Of a stretch of 49,019 nt of DNA, positions 7,595-15,890 are shown in pieces. A model generated the notes under the pieces. It was not told the DNA's origin. It saw nothing but the letters and a program-made list of their open reading frames with translations, and did no database searches. Both the position numbers and the translations under genes were made by a program. Origin of the DNA: Spirochaetota bacterium. Lineage in GTDB: Bacteria; Spirochaetota; UBA12135; COTS27; JAFLEE01. Numbering within the stretch: the stretch's first letter is position 1; every line of letters begins with the position of its first letter. Location: assembly GCA_017302015.1 (NCBI GenBank), contig JAFLEE010000032.1:1-49019 (forward strand), written 5' to 3'.

Positions 7595-9394
7595 ATGATG
7601 CTCCCCCACTGGTTCCAACAACTCCTGACCCAGGATGGCCCGGCCCACTCGGTCTTCCTGCTCTGCATCGCCGTGGCCGTCGGCATCGGCCTGGGGAGGA
7701 TCAAGATCGCCGGCATCAGCCTGGGCATCGCCGGAGTCCTCTTCGCCGGGATCCTCGTGGGGCATTTCGGCGGCCACCTCGAGCACGGGGTGCTGCACTT
7801 CACCCGTGAACTCGGCCTCATCCTCTTCGTGTTCTCCATCGGGCTGTCGGTGGGGCCGGGATTCTTCGCCTCCTTCCGGAAATCGGGGCTCAAACTGAAC
7901 CTGCTGGCCGCGGGCATCGTCTTCGGCGGCCTCGCGCTGGCGGCGTTCACCCACCTCGTCCTCGGGCAGCCGGTCTGGGAGGTCATCGGGGTCTTCTGCG
8001 GCGCGGTGACCAATACCCCCTCCCTCGGCGCGGCCCAGCAGGCCATGAAAGACCAGGGCGAGATCATCCTGCGGGGGATGCAGGCCCTGGGCGCGGTGAA
8101 ACCCGCGGCGCTCGCGGTCGCCCATGGGGCAACGAACGCGGCCGGTTCTAATGCGGCGGCGGTCTTCGGGGCGAAGGCCGCCGCCGAGAGCGCCGTCGCG
8201 GCGTCGGGCATGGGCTATGCTGTGGCGTACCCGTTCGGCATCCTGGGAATCATCCTCACCATGCTCCTCCTGCGGCCCCTGTTCCGCATCAAGATCAAGG
8301 AGGAAGTCGAGCGGTGGCGCAAGGAAAGCCGCGCCGCTTCGCCCGCCCCGCAGAACTTCAATTTCGAGGTGAAATCCCCCGAGATCGCGGGCCTCGAAGT
8401 CGGGAAACTCGTGGAGCGGGTGGGCGCGCCGGTGGTGGTGACCCGCCTGCTGCGCGACGAGCGCCTCCATGTCCCCGGAGCCCGCTTCAAATTGGCCCTC
8501 GGCGACCTCCTCCACGTCGTCGGCGCGCCGGAGACCGCCGAACGCCTGCGCGCGGTGGTCGGCGATTATACCCAAACCGATGTGCGCAAGATCACCGGGG
8601 CCCTGGATAGCCGCACGCTCCTCGTGACCAAGAAGGAGGCGGTGGGGCAGCGCCTGGCCGACCTCAATTTCCTCGGCCACGAGGGGGTCATCGTCAGTCG
8701 CATCCACCGGTCGGGGGTCGAGTTCGTGCCCGCCGGCCGCAGCACCCTGGAATTGGGCGACCAGATCACCGTCGTCGGCGAGAAGCCGGGCCTCGACCGG
8801 GTGTCGCTGACGCTGGGGAACTCTTCGAAGGATCTCCAGCACCCCAATGTCCTGCCGCTCTTCATCGGCGTGCTCCTCGGCGTGATCGTGGGGAGCATCC
8901 CCCTCGCGCTCCCCGGCCTGCCGGCCCCGGTGAAATTGGGCCTGGCCGGCGGCCCCCTCATCGTCGCCATCGCCATGGGGTGGATGGGGCGCATCGGTCC
9001 GGTCTCCTTTTATGTTCCCGCCGCGGCCAATCTGATCCTGCGGGAGGCCGGGATCGTCCTCTTCCTCGCCTGCGTGGGGATCTATTCGGGGAAGGGGTTC
9101 TTCGACACCCTCCTCCACGGCAAAGGCCTGCTTTGGATGTCCTGGGGCGTGGCGTTCACCTTCATCCCGATCCTGGTGGTGGGCATCCTGGCCCGGGCGG
9201 TCTTCAAACTGAATTACCTCCAGATCTGCGGCCTGCTCGCCGGGAGCATGACCGATCCGCCGGCCCTCGGGTTCGCCAACGCCATGGCCGCCAGCGAGGC
9301 CCAGGCCGTAACCTACGTCTCGGTCTACCCCTTCACGACCTTCCTGCGGATCATGACCGCCCAGGTCTTCGTGATCTTCCTCTTGACGCGATGA
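7595..9394 (+). CDS. AspT/YidE/YbjL-type membrane exchanger with central TrkA-C domains
   Basis: 599 residues with the family's duplicated layout. An N-terminal membrane half (about 18-230) contains GAVTNTPSLGAAQQ and MGYAVAYPFG. Two soluble TrkA-C (RCK-C) domains follow (about 255-330 and 340-420), then a C-terminal membrane half (about 425-599) contains the second copy, AGSMTDPPALGFA and YVSVYPF. The family includes the aspartate:alanine antiporter AspT and the uncharacterised YidE/YbjL proteins; the substrate here is unknown. A notable feature is an Ala-rich insertion of roughly 30 residues between the two signature motifs of the first half (about 155-205). AAGGAA precedes the start. The TGA stop overlaps the ATG of the next small gene (ATGA). 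Confidence 0.87.
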   Translation: MMLPHWFQQLLTQDGPAHSVFLLCIAVAVGIGLGRIKIAGISLGIAGVLFAGILVGHFGGHLEHGVLHFTRELGLILFVFSIGLSVGPGFFASFRKSGLKLNLLAAGIVFGGLALAAFTHLVLGQPVWEVIGVFCGAVTNTPSLGAAQQAMKDQGEIILRGMQALGAVKPAALAVAHGATNAAGSNAAAVFGAKAAAESAVAASGMGYAVAYPFGILGIILTMLLLRPLFRIKIKEEVERWRKESRAASPAPQNFNFEVKSPEIAGLEVGKLVERVGAPVVVTRLLRDERLHVPGARFKLALGDLLHVVGAPETAERLRAVVGDYTQTDVRKITGALDSRTLLVTKKEAVGQRLADLNFLGHEGVIVSRIHRSGVEFVPAGRSTLELGDQITVVGEKPGLDRVSLTLGNSSKDLQHPNVLPLFIGVLLGVIVGSIPLALPGLPAPVKLGLAGGPLIVAIAMGWMGRIGPVSFYVPAAANLILREAGIVLFLACVGIYSGKGFFDTLLHGKGLLWMSWGVAFTFIPILVVGILARAVFKLNYLQICGLLAGSMTDPPALGFANAMAASEAQAVTYVSVYPFTTFLRIMTAQVFVIFLLTR

Positions 9395-9657
9395 ACGCGG
9401 CGGGTGGGAAGCCGGAGGGGGATGCGGAGGCGAATCGGGGCCTCCTGGCGGAGGCAGTGCGCCTCGCCCTCGCGGGGGATTGGGACCTCGCCCACAAGGC
9501 CGTACAGGGCCTCGACAACGACCGCCGGGCCTGCTGGATCCACGGGATCCTCCACCGCATCGAGGGCGATCTGGAGAACGCCCGCTATTGGTACCGGAAG
9601 GCGGGGCGCCCCTTCCCCAGCGAAGATCCTCGGGAGGAACTCAAGGGCATTTTCTAG
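9391..9657 (+). CDS. Small soluble conserved protein of unknown function (TPR-like helix pair)
   Basis: 88 residues. The core is a predicted helical pair: WDLAHKAVQ, then ACWIHGILHRIEGDLENARYWYRKAGRP. I recall short bacterial proteins with the same HRIEGD--NARYWYR-AGRP pattern, always uncharacterised; it resembles a single TPR unit. The ATG overlaps the stop of the exchanger gene (ATGA), so it is co-translated with it. Its TAG stop lies within a CTAG that also encodes the stop of the opposing PPC-domain gene, so the two converge with 4 shared bases and no terminator between them. Confidence 0.7.
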   Translation: MNAAGGKPEGDAEANRGLLAEAVRLALAGDWDLAHKAVQGLDNDRRACWIHGILHRIEGDLENARYWYRKAGRPFPSEDPREELKGIF

Positions 9658-11948
9658 GGCGTTTCCGCCACGACCTGGTAGGTGACGGCGGGCAGGGTGC
9701 AGATGAAGGTGCGCGTGGTGGCGCTCCCGATAACGTTCCTGTTGCCACCGGTCATCGTGTAGGCGTTGAAGACGAGGTTGCCGGTGGCCCCTGGCTTCGC
9801 GGCGGCCCCGTCGACCTTCACGGCGACCACGGGGGGGAGCCCGTTATTTCCCGGGGTCGTGCGCGAGACCGAGATCCCCTTCATGGGGGAATCGAGTTCG
9901 AGGATCACCCGCTGGATCGAATCGGGGGCGCGGGCGCCCCGGGCGGTACCGAGGAGTTTGATGGGGAGCAGCGTCTCTTGGCCCGCGAGGAGCGGCACCT
10001 GGTTGTCATCGGCGACGTCGATGGCGAGGGAGAGGCGGGGCTTCGGGGTTACCTTGAGCACCAATTCCTGGGCGCTGACTAAGTGGCGGTAGGCGAAGGC
10101 CTGCATCATGTCTTCCGCGGCGATGGCGGTGTGGCGGACGGTCTTCCCCCCGATCTTGGCGGTGGCGATGATCTGCGGGGTGATGCGGTCGAGTTCGACA
10201 TCGGGGATCGTGAGGGTGATGGGGATCACCCGCTCGAGGGATTTGAGTTGGGCTCCGCCGAGGAAGGCGCCGGAGGGGGCCTTGGCCAGGGAGAGCGTGA
10301 CCTCGCCGTCGAAGCCGTCGATGCGCTGGAGATGGACATCGAGGGCCGCGGTGCCGCCGCCGGGGACGCTGACGCAGGAGGGGGTGACCCGCAGGCGGAA
10401 ATCGGGCCGGGGAGTCGACAAGCGCAGGCGATAGGCGTAATCGGCGCCTCCTTTTCCCTGGGTATCCCGAAGCAGCAGGGTGTACTCGCCGGTTTCGGGG
10501 AGTGCGAAATGAAGGTAGGAGTCGGCGTGGTGGGTCACGAGACCCGCGAGTTGGTCGGTGAAATCGTCGTTGGTCTGGATGACCTTGCCCTTGGAATCGA
10601 GCACCCGCAGGGCCGAATCGAGGGGAGAGCCGAGGCGGCGGGCCCAGACCTCGGCGATGACGCGGTCGCCGGCCTTGCCGGAGAACCGGTAGCAATCCAT
10701 GGTCCCGGGCTTTTCGATGCGCCCGTTGATGGCGGCCGGGACGCGCACCGCTTGGGCCGTCGCCACGCCGTGGTTGTCGCCCGCGGCGCGGATCTCGGGG
10801 AGATCCTCCACGAGGAAATTGATGGGGTTATAGGAGGCGCTGCTGACGGGGTTGATGTGGATGAGCCCGCCCTCCACCGCCTTGGTCTCGACGAGGGTCT
10901 GGGCCGTCGGGAGGTTCCAGCCCATGAGTTCCACGGACGTCTTGCCTTTCAGGGGGCCGCCCAATGGGAAGATGCCCGTGATGAAGGGCAGGACCCCCAC
11001 GGTGACGCGGTAGACGAAATCTTCACGGCCGCGGTAGATGGAGTCGCGGATCTCGAGGGTGAGTTCCCCGTCTTCCGCCGGCGTGTATTGGATGAGCGGG
11101 TCGGGGAGATGGCGCCAATGGTCGGCGTAGGCGACTTCCTTCCCCGAGGCGTCGTAGACCGCGAGCACCGCCTGGAACCAGCCCGGCACCGCGTCGGCGA
11201 GGTAGGGCATGAGGTCGCGGGCCTGGACGGCGAAGACGAGGTTCTGCCCCTTTTTCACCTTGATGCGGAACCGGTCGAAATCGCCGGGGAGGATCTGGCC
11301 GTTGAGCACCGCGGGCAGGGTCTCCACGGGCGTGGCCTGCTTCGCGGTATCGTTGGGTTCGCGCTCGAGCGCTTCCTCCATCTGGCTGACGAAGAAGGAG
11401 AGGGGTTCGGAGATCCCCTTGGGGGTCGAGAGGCGGATCTCGCGGCGCCCCGGAAGCGCGTCGGCTGGGACGGCGACCTCGATGCGCACCATGTCGGTGA
11501 GCTGCACGTTGATCTGCTTGCGCTGCTTCATCCCCATCATGAATTTGTTCATCTCGGGGTCGCTGGGGGCGGGCTCCTGGTAGGACATCTGCTGCATGAC
11601 GTAGGCCAGGCGCTTCTCGAGGGCGGGCTTTTCATCCTCCCCCGCGTTCTTGATCTTGCCCTCGATGACGGCCTTTTGGTTCTCGAGGTTATTGAGGGCC
11701 CGCCGGTCGAGGTCGCGGTTGAAGGCCTGGAATTGGGCGGTCACCTTTTCCCCGGTGACGAAAATATTGGTGATCCCCTCCAGGTTCTGCCCGCCGAAGA
11801 GCACCGTGACTTTTTGGCCCGCCTTCGCCCCGCTGGGGAACGCGTAGCCGATATGGGGCATGTTCTCCGCCGGGAAGCCGGTGGCGAGGAGGAGGGCGGC
11901 GGCGAGCCCGAGGACGGGGAGCGCGCGGCGCGGGGCGGGTCGGGTCAT
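9654..11948 (-). CDS. Secreted PPC-domain (bacterial pre-peptidase C-terminal) protein of planctomycete/verrucomicrobial type
   Basis: 764 residues. Signal peptide at 1-27 (Arg-rich start, then LPVLGLAAALLLATG). An IPT/TIG-like beta domain follows (about 32-75, GYAFPSGAKAGQKVTVLFGGQNLEG), then a Lys/Glu-rich helical section. At least two PPC-type beta domains contain the EREPND/TA and DRFRIKVKKGQ-LVFAVQARDL pattern, and again RIEKPGTMDCYRFSGKAGDRVIAEVWARRLGSPLD. Proteins of this architecture sit next to DUF1501 and DUF1549/DUF1553 genes in Planctomycetes and relatives; the function is unknown, though a surface or carbohydrate-related role is often supposed. The ATG at 11948 overlaps the DUF1501 stop (ATGA), so it is the last gene of the three-gene operon. 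A longer upstream frame is a shadow. Confidence 0.85.
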   Translation of the reverse strand: MTRPAPRRALPVLGLAAALLLATGFPAENMPHIGYAFPSGAKAGQKVTVLFGGQNLEGITNIFVTGEKVTAQFQAFNRDLDRRALNNLENQKAVIEGKIKNAGEDEKPALEKRLAYVMQQMSYQEPAPSDPEMNKFMMGMKQRKQINVQLTDMVRIEVAVPADALPGRREIRLSTPKGISEPLSFFVSQMEEALEREPNDTAKQATPVETLPAVLNGQILPGDFDRFRIKVKKGQNLVFAVQARDLMPYLADAVPGWFQAVLAVYDASGKEVAYADHWRHLPDPLIQYTPAEDGELTLEIRDSIYRGREDFVYRVTVGVLPFITGIFPLGGPLKGKTSVELMGWNLPTAQTLVETKAVEGGLIHINPVSSASYNPINFLVEDLPEIRAAGDNHGVATAQAVRVPAAINGRIEKPGTMDCYRFSGKAGDRVIAEVWARRLGSPLDSALRVLDSKGKVIQTNDDFTDQLAGLVTHHADSYLHFALPETGEYTLLLRDTQGKGGADYAYRLRLSTPRPDFRLRVTPSCVSVPGGGTAALDVHLQRIDGFDGEVTLSLAKAPSGAFLGGAQLKSLERVIPITLTIPDVELDRITPQIIATAKIGGKTVRHTAIAAEDMMQAFAYRHLVSAQELVLKVTPKPRLSLAIDVADDNQVPLLAGQETLLPIKLLGTARGARAPDSIQRVILELDSPMKGISVSRTTPGNNGLPPVVAVKVDGAAAKPGATGNLVFNAYTMTGGNRNVIGSATTRTFICTLPAVTYQVVAETP

Positions 11949-13285
11949 ACCAGTTCCTTCAGTCGCCCCCCGCTGGGGAGCTTTTCCTCGGCGCCGGGAA
12001 GCAGCCGGAGTTGGGACCCCTGGGGGCCCGGGATGGTTCCATCGGGATCGATGCCGAGGCGCTCGTAGACGGTGCCGAGCATGTCCCACGGGTAGACGGG
12101 GCGGTTCTTGGGCTCCTCCCCGGTCTTGTTGCTTTCGCCGATCACCTGGCCGCCCTGGAAGCCGCCCCCGGCGAGCACGGCGGAGAAGCAGCGGCCGAAA
12201 TGGCTGCGGCCGCCGTTCCAAGGCGGGTCCCATTCCACCCGGGGGGTGCGGCCGAACTCCCCGCCCCACCAGACGATGGTGCTGTCGAGCAGGCCGCGGT
12301 CCTTGAGGTCCTCCAGCAGGGTGGCGAGGCCGTTGTCCATCTGGGGCAGCATGGTGTTCATGAGCTGGAAATGCTGCTTGTGGGTATCCCAACCGGGATA
12401 ATTGATGGTGATGTAGGGCACCCCGATCTCCACGAGGCGCCGGGCGGCGAGGCAGGATTGCCCGAAAGTATTGCGCCCGTAGCGGTCGCGCAATTCGGGT
12501 TTTTCCTGGGTCAGGTCGAAGACCTTCCCGGCGGAGCCGAGGATGAGGTCCCAGGCGGCGCTTTTCGAGGCGTTGAGTTGCCCCATCTCGGGGTGGGCGC
12601 CCATGGCGGATCCGAAAGTGTCCATGCTCGAAAGGAGGCCCTTGCGGCTCTCCTGGCGCTCGGGGGGGATATCCTTCGAGACGACCCCCTCCACCGCGAA
12701 GACCGCGTCGGCGGGGTTGCCGCCCGTGGCGAAGGGCTTGAATTTTTGGCCGAGGAAGCCGGCCTCGTCGAAGCGCCCCTGGGGCCGGGTCAGCACGATG
12801 TACGGGGGCACGAGGCCCTTATAGCCCACGTCGTAGGCTTTCTTGAGCGCCACCACCGCGCCCACGCAGGGGTAGGTGAGGGCGCCGCCGGGGGCGTGCC
12901 CGGTCTGCACCAGATAACTGGCCGTCTCGTGGCCGTTATTGCCGTGGGTCATGCTGCGGATGACCGCCATCTTGTCGGCGTTCTTGGCCAGGCGCACCAG
13001 TTTCTCGCCGAGGCGGATGCCGTCGACATTGGTGGGGATCGGGTTCTTGAGGGGCCCGCAGAAATCATAGCCCGCGTCGGGCTTGGGATCGAAGGTGTCG
13101 AGATGGGTGGGGCCGCCCCACATCCAGATCTGGATCACGGATTTGGCGAAGGGCTTGCCGCTTTTCAGCCCCTGGGCGCCCAAGCCGCCTCCGAGCATGG
13201 CCGCGCCGGCCGCGCCCGTGCCGAGGATCCGAAGGGCGTCGCGGCGCGAAACCCCCCCGTTTTGCCGTCCTTTTTTGTCTTCCAT
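11945..13285 (-). CDS. DUF1501 protein with twin-arginine (Tat) signal
   Basis: 446 residues from the ATG at 13285, chosen because a GGGGAG ribosome site lies just upstream and the Tat signal follows. The N-terminus carries SRRDALRILGTGAAGAAMLGG, a twin-arginine export signal, so the protein is likely folded, perhaps with a metal, before export. The body shows DUF1501 (alkaline phosphatase/sulfatase-like fold) features: IWMWGGPTHLDTFDPKPDA near the start, SMTHGNNGHETASYL, and the conserved GWDTH (YPGWDTHKQHF) and WWGGEFGRTPR blocks. Activity is not established for the family. It lies between the DUF1549/DUF1553 gene and the PPC gene in one transcript; 23 bases separate its start from the stop of the gene before it. 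Confidence 0.9.
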   Translation of the reverse strand: MEDKKGRQNGGVSRRDALRILGTGAAGAAMLGGGLGAQGLKSGKPFAKSVIQIWMWGGPTHLDTFDPKPDAGYDFCGPLKNPIPTNVDGIRLGEKLVRLAKNADKMAVIRSMTHGNNGHETASYLVQTGHAPGGALTYPCVGAVVALKKAYDVGYKGLVPPYIVLTRPQGRFDEAGFLGQKFKPFATGGNPADAVFAVEGVVSKDIPPERQESRKGLLSSMDTFGSAMGAHPEMGQLNASKSAAWDLILGSAGKVFDLTQEKPELRDRYGRNTFGQSCLAARRLVEIGVPYITINYPGWDTHKQHFQLMNTMLPQMDNGLATLLEDLKDRGLLDSTIVWWGGEFGRTPRVEWDPPWNGGRSHFGRCFSAVLAGGGFQGGQVIGESNKTGEEPKNRPVYPWDMLGTVYERLGIDPDGTIPGPQGSQLRLLPGAEEKLPSGGRLKELV

Positions 13286-13308
13286 GTTGGCTCCCCGCCT
13301 TTCGGGCG

Positions 13309-14925
13309 TCAATGCTTCATGATGTATTCGGTGCTGTTGATGAGCGCCCAGGAGAGGTCGATGAGGCCCTCTCCCTGCTTGTTCTTCTCTTTTCGTTCCT
13401 GGAAATAGGCGCCGACCTTCGTCTTCTCGTCGTCGGTCGGCCGGCGCGAGAGGATGGAGAGGTAGAGGTCCTCGAGGATGCGCTCCGGTTTCACGTTCGG
13501 CTGGGCGAGGATTTTCCGGAGTCCGGCGCTTCGGGAGATCTTGTCCTGGATATGGCTCGAGTTGAAGAGGTGGATCTGCTGCTCGGCGCTGGGGGTATTA
13601 TTGCGCTCCGACTCCATGCCGCTGTCGCGGGAGGGGCGGCCGAACATCTCGAGGAAGGCGCTCGAGATGCTCCCGTCGGCGATCTCGACGGAGGGCTTGC
13701 CGTTGGGGATGTAGGTGAACGGTTCGGGGATGGGGCTGGAGTAGGACTCGATCCCGCCGGTGAACTGGTTGATGATGTCGATGAGCACCTCCGCCTCCAG
13801 GCGCCGCATGCGGTAGCAGGAGAAATGCGTCTCGTTGGTGAGGGCGGGATCGGAGGGGATGGAGGAGAGTTGGTAGGTGCTCGAGGCGCATACGAGACGG
13901 TAGAATTTGCGCATATCGTAGCCGAGGGCGCGGAACTCGGTCTCGAGGTAGGCCATGAGGGCCGGGTTCGAGGGGGGATTATCGGGGCGGATGTCATCGG
14001 GCTCATGGATGATGCCGCGCCCCATGATCCACGACCAGAGCCGGTTGGCGCCTGCGCGCGAAAAATAGGGGTTGTCCGGCGCGAGCAGCCAATCCGTGAA
14101 GACGAGGCGCGGATCGACGGATGGGTCGATTGCGGGCTTCTTGCCGTCGGGGAAGACCGCCTGGATCGGGAGCCCGTTGGCCCCCTTGGGCGCCGGCTTA
14201 TCGGGATCGAAGAAGACGATCTCCTCCTTCCACTCGAGGGTCGATTTGTAGGCGACCTTGGAGAAGAATCCGGCGAGGCCCTCGAAGCGGTCCTTGGGCC
14301 AGCGCGAGGTGCGGCTGCCCATGAAGGTGAGGGCCGCGGTGGATGCCAGGGTGAAGGCCTCTTTCTTCTGCACCGCCCGGTAGAAATTCGCCGGCGGGTC
14401 CCGAAAATTGACCCCGCTGGCTGTCAGGAGTTCCCGGGCGAATTGGTCGTAGGTCTGGTTGCTGCGGATGGCGGTGCTCACCCATCGGTGGTAGGCCTGA
14501 ACGGCGTTGGGCCACAAGTTCACGGGGAACTCGGATTTCACCCGAAGCACATCGCACCATTTGAGGGCCTGATAGGCGATATAGGCCTCGGAATCCAGGA
14601 GGCGGTTCACCACCTGGGCGCGCCGGTTCGCGGCCGGGGCCGCCAAGTAGTCCCGGACCTGGGCGGCCGTGGGGGCCGTCCCGGTGAGGTCGAGATAGGC
14701 GCGGCGGATGAAGACTTCATCCGAGCAAAGGTAAGTCGGCTTGATGCCGAGGGCATCGAGTTGGGAAAAGACGAGTTCGTCGATCTTATTGGCTTTCGGG
14801 ACGGCGCCGGGTTTCTCGAAGGGCAGGACCGGTTCGCGGGCGGGCTGGGCCACCGCGAAAAAGAAGAGCAGGGGGATGGCCTTCAAACCCGAAGAAAAAT
14901 GGCGGGAAAACTCAGCGCTTTTCAT
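13309..14925 (-). CDS. Secreted DUF1549/DUF1553 protein (planctomycete PSD1-type)
   Basis: 538 residues with an N-terminal signal (LKAIPLLFFFAVAQPA, about 15-29). The DUF1549 half begins at about 45, with IDELVFSQLDALGI and the signature RRAYLDLTGTAPTAAQVRDYL. The DUF1553 half includes PYFSRAGANRLWSWIMGRGIIHEPDDIRPDNPPSNP and a C-terminal ERILEDLYLSILSRRPT element. No cytochrome domain is present, so it is a short version of the family. The proteins are very common in Planctomycetes, Verrucomicrobia and some related lineages, always with DUF1501 partners, and remain without a proven function. No strong ribosome site precedes the ATG. It is the first gene of the trio, so its promoter should lie in the spacer at 14926 onward. 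Confidence 0.9.
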   Translation of the reverse strand: MKSAEFSRHFSSGLKAIPLLFFFAVAQPAREPVLPFEKPGAVPKANKIDELVFSQLDALGIKPTYLCSDEVFIRRAYLDLTGTAPTAAQVRDYLAAPAANRRAQVVNRLLDSEAYIAYQALKWCDVLRVKSEFPVNLWPNAVQAYHRWVSTAIRSNQTYDQFARELLTASGVNFRDPPANFYRAVQKKEAFTLASTAALTFMGSRTSRWPKDRFEGLAGFFSKVAYKSTLEWKEEIVFFDPDKPAPKGANGLPIQAVFPDGKKPAIDPSVDPRLVFTDWLLAPDNPYFSRAGANRLWSWIMGRGIIHEPDDIRPDNPPSNPALMAYLETEFRALGYDMRKFYRLVCASSTYQLSSIPSDPALTNETHFSCYRMRRLEAEVLIDIINQFTGGIESYSSPIPEPFTYIPNGKPSVEIADGSISSAFLEMFGRPSRDSGMESERNNTPSAEQQIHLFNSSHIQDKISRSAGLRKILAQPNVKPERILEDLYLSILSRRPTDDEKTKVGAYFQERKEKNKQGEGLIDLSWALINSTEYIMKH

Positions 14926-15296
14926 GGTGGGTGTTTTTCCGATCCTTGATGGGGTTTTTCCGGATGCGATCCCTCAACTTGGCCCCTTGAGATTAAACGT
15001 TTCCACGAAAAATATCAATATTTATGAAGAAAAAGGCGGGAGATAACACCATGGCCAAGCCCCCACGGGGAGCCTATGAGTGGCCTAAGGCGCGGTTCAA
15101 GTTCAGAAATGGGGGAAAGAAAATGCCCGAAATCGCACTTGGGTGCGGGGCGATTTCTGCTAAGACCCCTCTCATTTGAACGACTTGCCCTTTCAACCCT
15201 TAGGCCACTAAGTTAATAGAACATGGAGTCGGGATGGCTCCAAAGGTGGCGCTAAGGCAAGAGGCCTATAGGGGCGCCGTCAAACAGGAGGGCTTC
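14926..15296. other. 371-base intergenic region between divergent DUF1549/DUF1553 and tpx genes
   Basis: The first part (about 14990-15040) is AT-rich relative to the genome and is the likely site of the divergent promoters, but I cannot assign a convincing -35/-10 pair. The middle holds the self-complementary element described separately (15079-15209). Two short open frames with possible ribosome sites overlap that element. The end carries the ribosome site (CAGGAGGG) of tpx. Confidence 0.6.
15079..15209 (+). ncRNA. Candidate structured RNA (long nested hairpin); strand uncertain
   Basis: Perfect 12-base outer arms (AGTGGCCTAAGG at 15079-15090, its complement at 15198-15209) enclose further nested pairings. 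CAAG/CTTG and GTTCA/TGAAC lie inside the outer arms, then AAATG/CATTT with GGGG/CCCC. The apex is GAAAT-CGCAC-TTGG-GTGCG-ATTTC, with a five-base bulge on the 3' side. The order is a single extended, bulged rod of about 131 nt, the kind of shape seen in 6S-like RNAs. I see no match to a named family. It could also be a small palindromic element or a leader acting on tpx, whose start is 88 bases beyond. No target duplication flanks it, which weakens a mobile-element reading. Both strands can form the fold. Confidence 0.4.
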
Positions 15297-15800
15297 ATGG
15301 CCCAAATCACTTTGAAAGGGAATGCGATCCAGACCATCGGCAATTTGCCGTCGGTGGGAAGCACCGCCCCCGATTTCCTCCTCACCAAAGAGGACCTCTC
15401 CGACGTCCATCTCGCGGATTTCGCCGGTAAAAAGAAGGTCCTAAACATTTTCCCCAGCCTCGACACGGGGGTATGCGCCCTCTCCATCAAAAAGTGGAAC
15501 GAGAAGATCCAGGTGCGTCAGGATGCGGTGGTCCTCAATATCAGCAACGATACCCCGTTCGCCCACAAGCGCTTCTGCGCCGAGTTCAGCATCAAGAACG
15601 CGGTCGCGCTGGCCAATTTCCGCCGCTCGGGCAAGGAATTCGGAAAGGATTACGGCGTCACCATCACCACGGGCGGTCTCGCCGGCGCGCTCTCCCGCTG
15701 CATCGTCGTGCTGGATGCCCAGAACAAGGTGCTCTATACCGAGCAGGTTCCGGAAATCACCCAAGAGCCCGATTACGACAAGGCCCTGGCCGCCCTTTAG
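15297..15800 (+). CDS. tpx: Thiol peroxidase (Tpx, atypical 2-Cys peroxiredoxin)
   Basis: 167 residues, the normal length. It reduces hydrogen peroxide and alkyl hydroperoxides using thioredoxin. Peroxidatic Cys60 sits in SLDTGVC and resolving Cys94 in KRFCAEF, matching the spacing of E. coli Tpx Cys61/Cys95. The TAPDF element at 23-27 and the FAGKKKVLNIFPS strand precede the active site, as in the family. The usual Pro in the motif DTPVC is Gly here. The ATG at 15297 has CAGGAGGG before it and begins at the conserved Tpx N-terminus (ITLKGN); the longer upstream frame lacks support. It is probably a single-gene unit, as the next gene starts 90 bases later. Confidence 0.95.
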   Translation: MAQITLKGNAIQTIGNLPSVGSTAPDFLLTKEDLSDVHLADFAGKKKVLNIFPSLDTGVCALSIKKWNEKIQVRQDAVVLNISNDTPFAHKRFCAEFSIKNAVALANFRRSGKEFGKDYGVTITTGGLAGALSRCIVVLDAQNKVLYTEQVPEITQEPDYDKALAAL

Positions 15801-15890
15801 CCCGCTCCCCGCGCGGGAAGTGCGTTGAATTTTCGCCCCGCGCGGGGTAGAATCGGGGCCCGGTGCTCGAACGGAGCCGGTGGAACCCCC

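Noticed and set aside
15051-15179. 42-codon open frame with a GGGAG before its ATG, inside the foldable element
   Set aside because: It is short, has no recognisable protein features, and the complementarity of the region explains its base composition better than coding.
15079-15209. Small mobile element with 12-base terminal inverted repeats
   Set aside because: No flanking target duplication could be seen and the inner pairing is ordered; genome copies would be needed to revive this reading.
15076-15216. 46-codon open frame starting at the outer arm of the same element
   Set aside because: No ribosome site, overlaps the first short frame, and it reads through a near-palindromic sequence; coding is unlikely.
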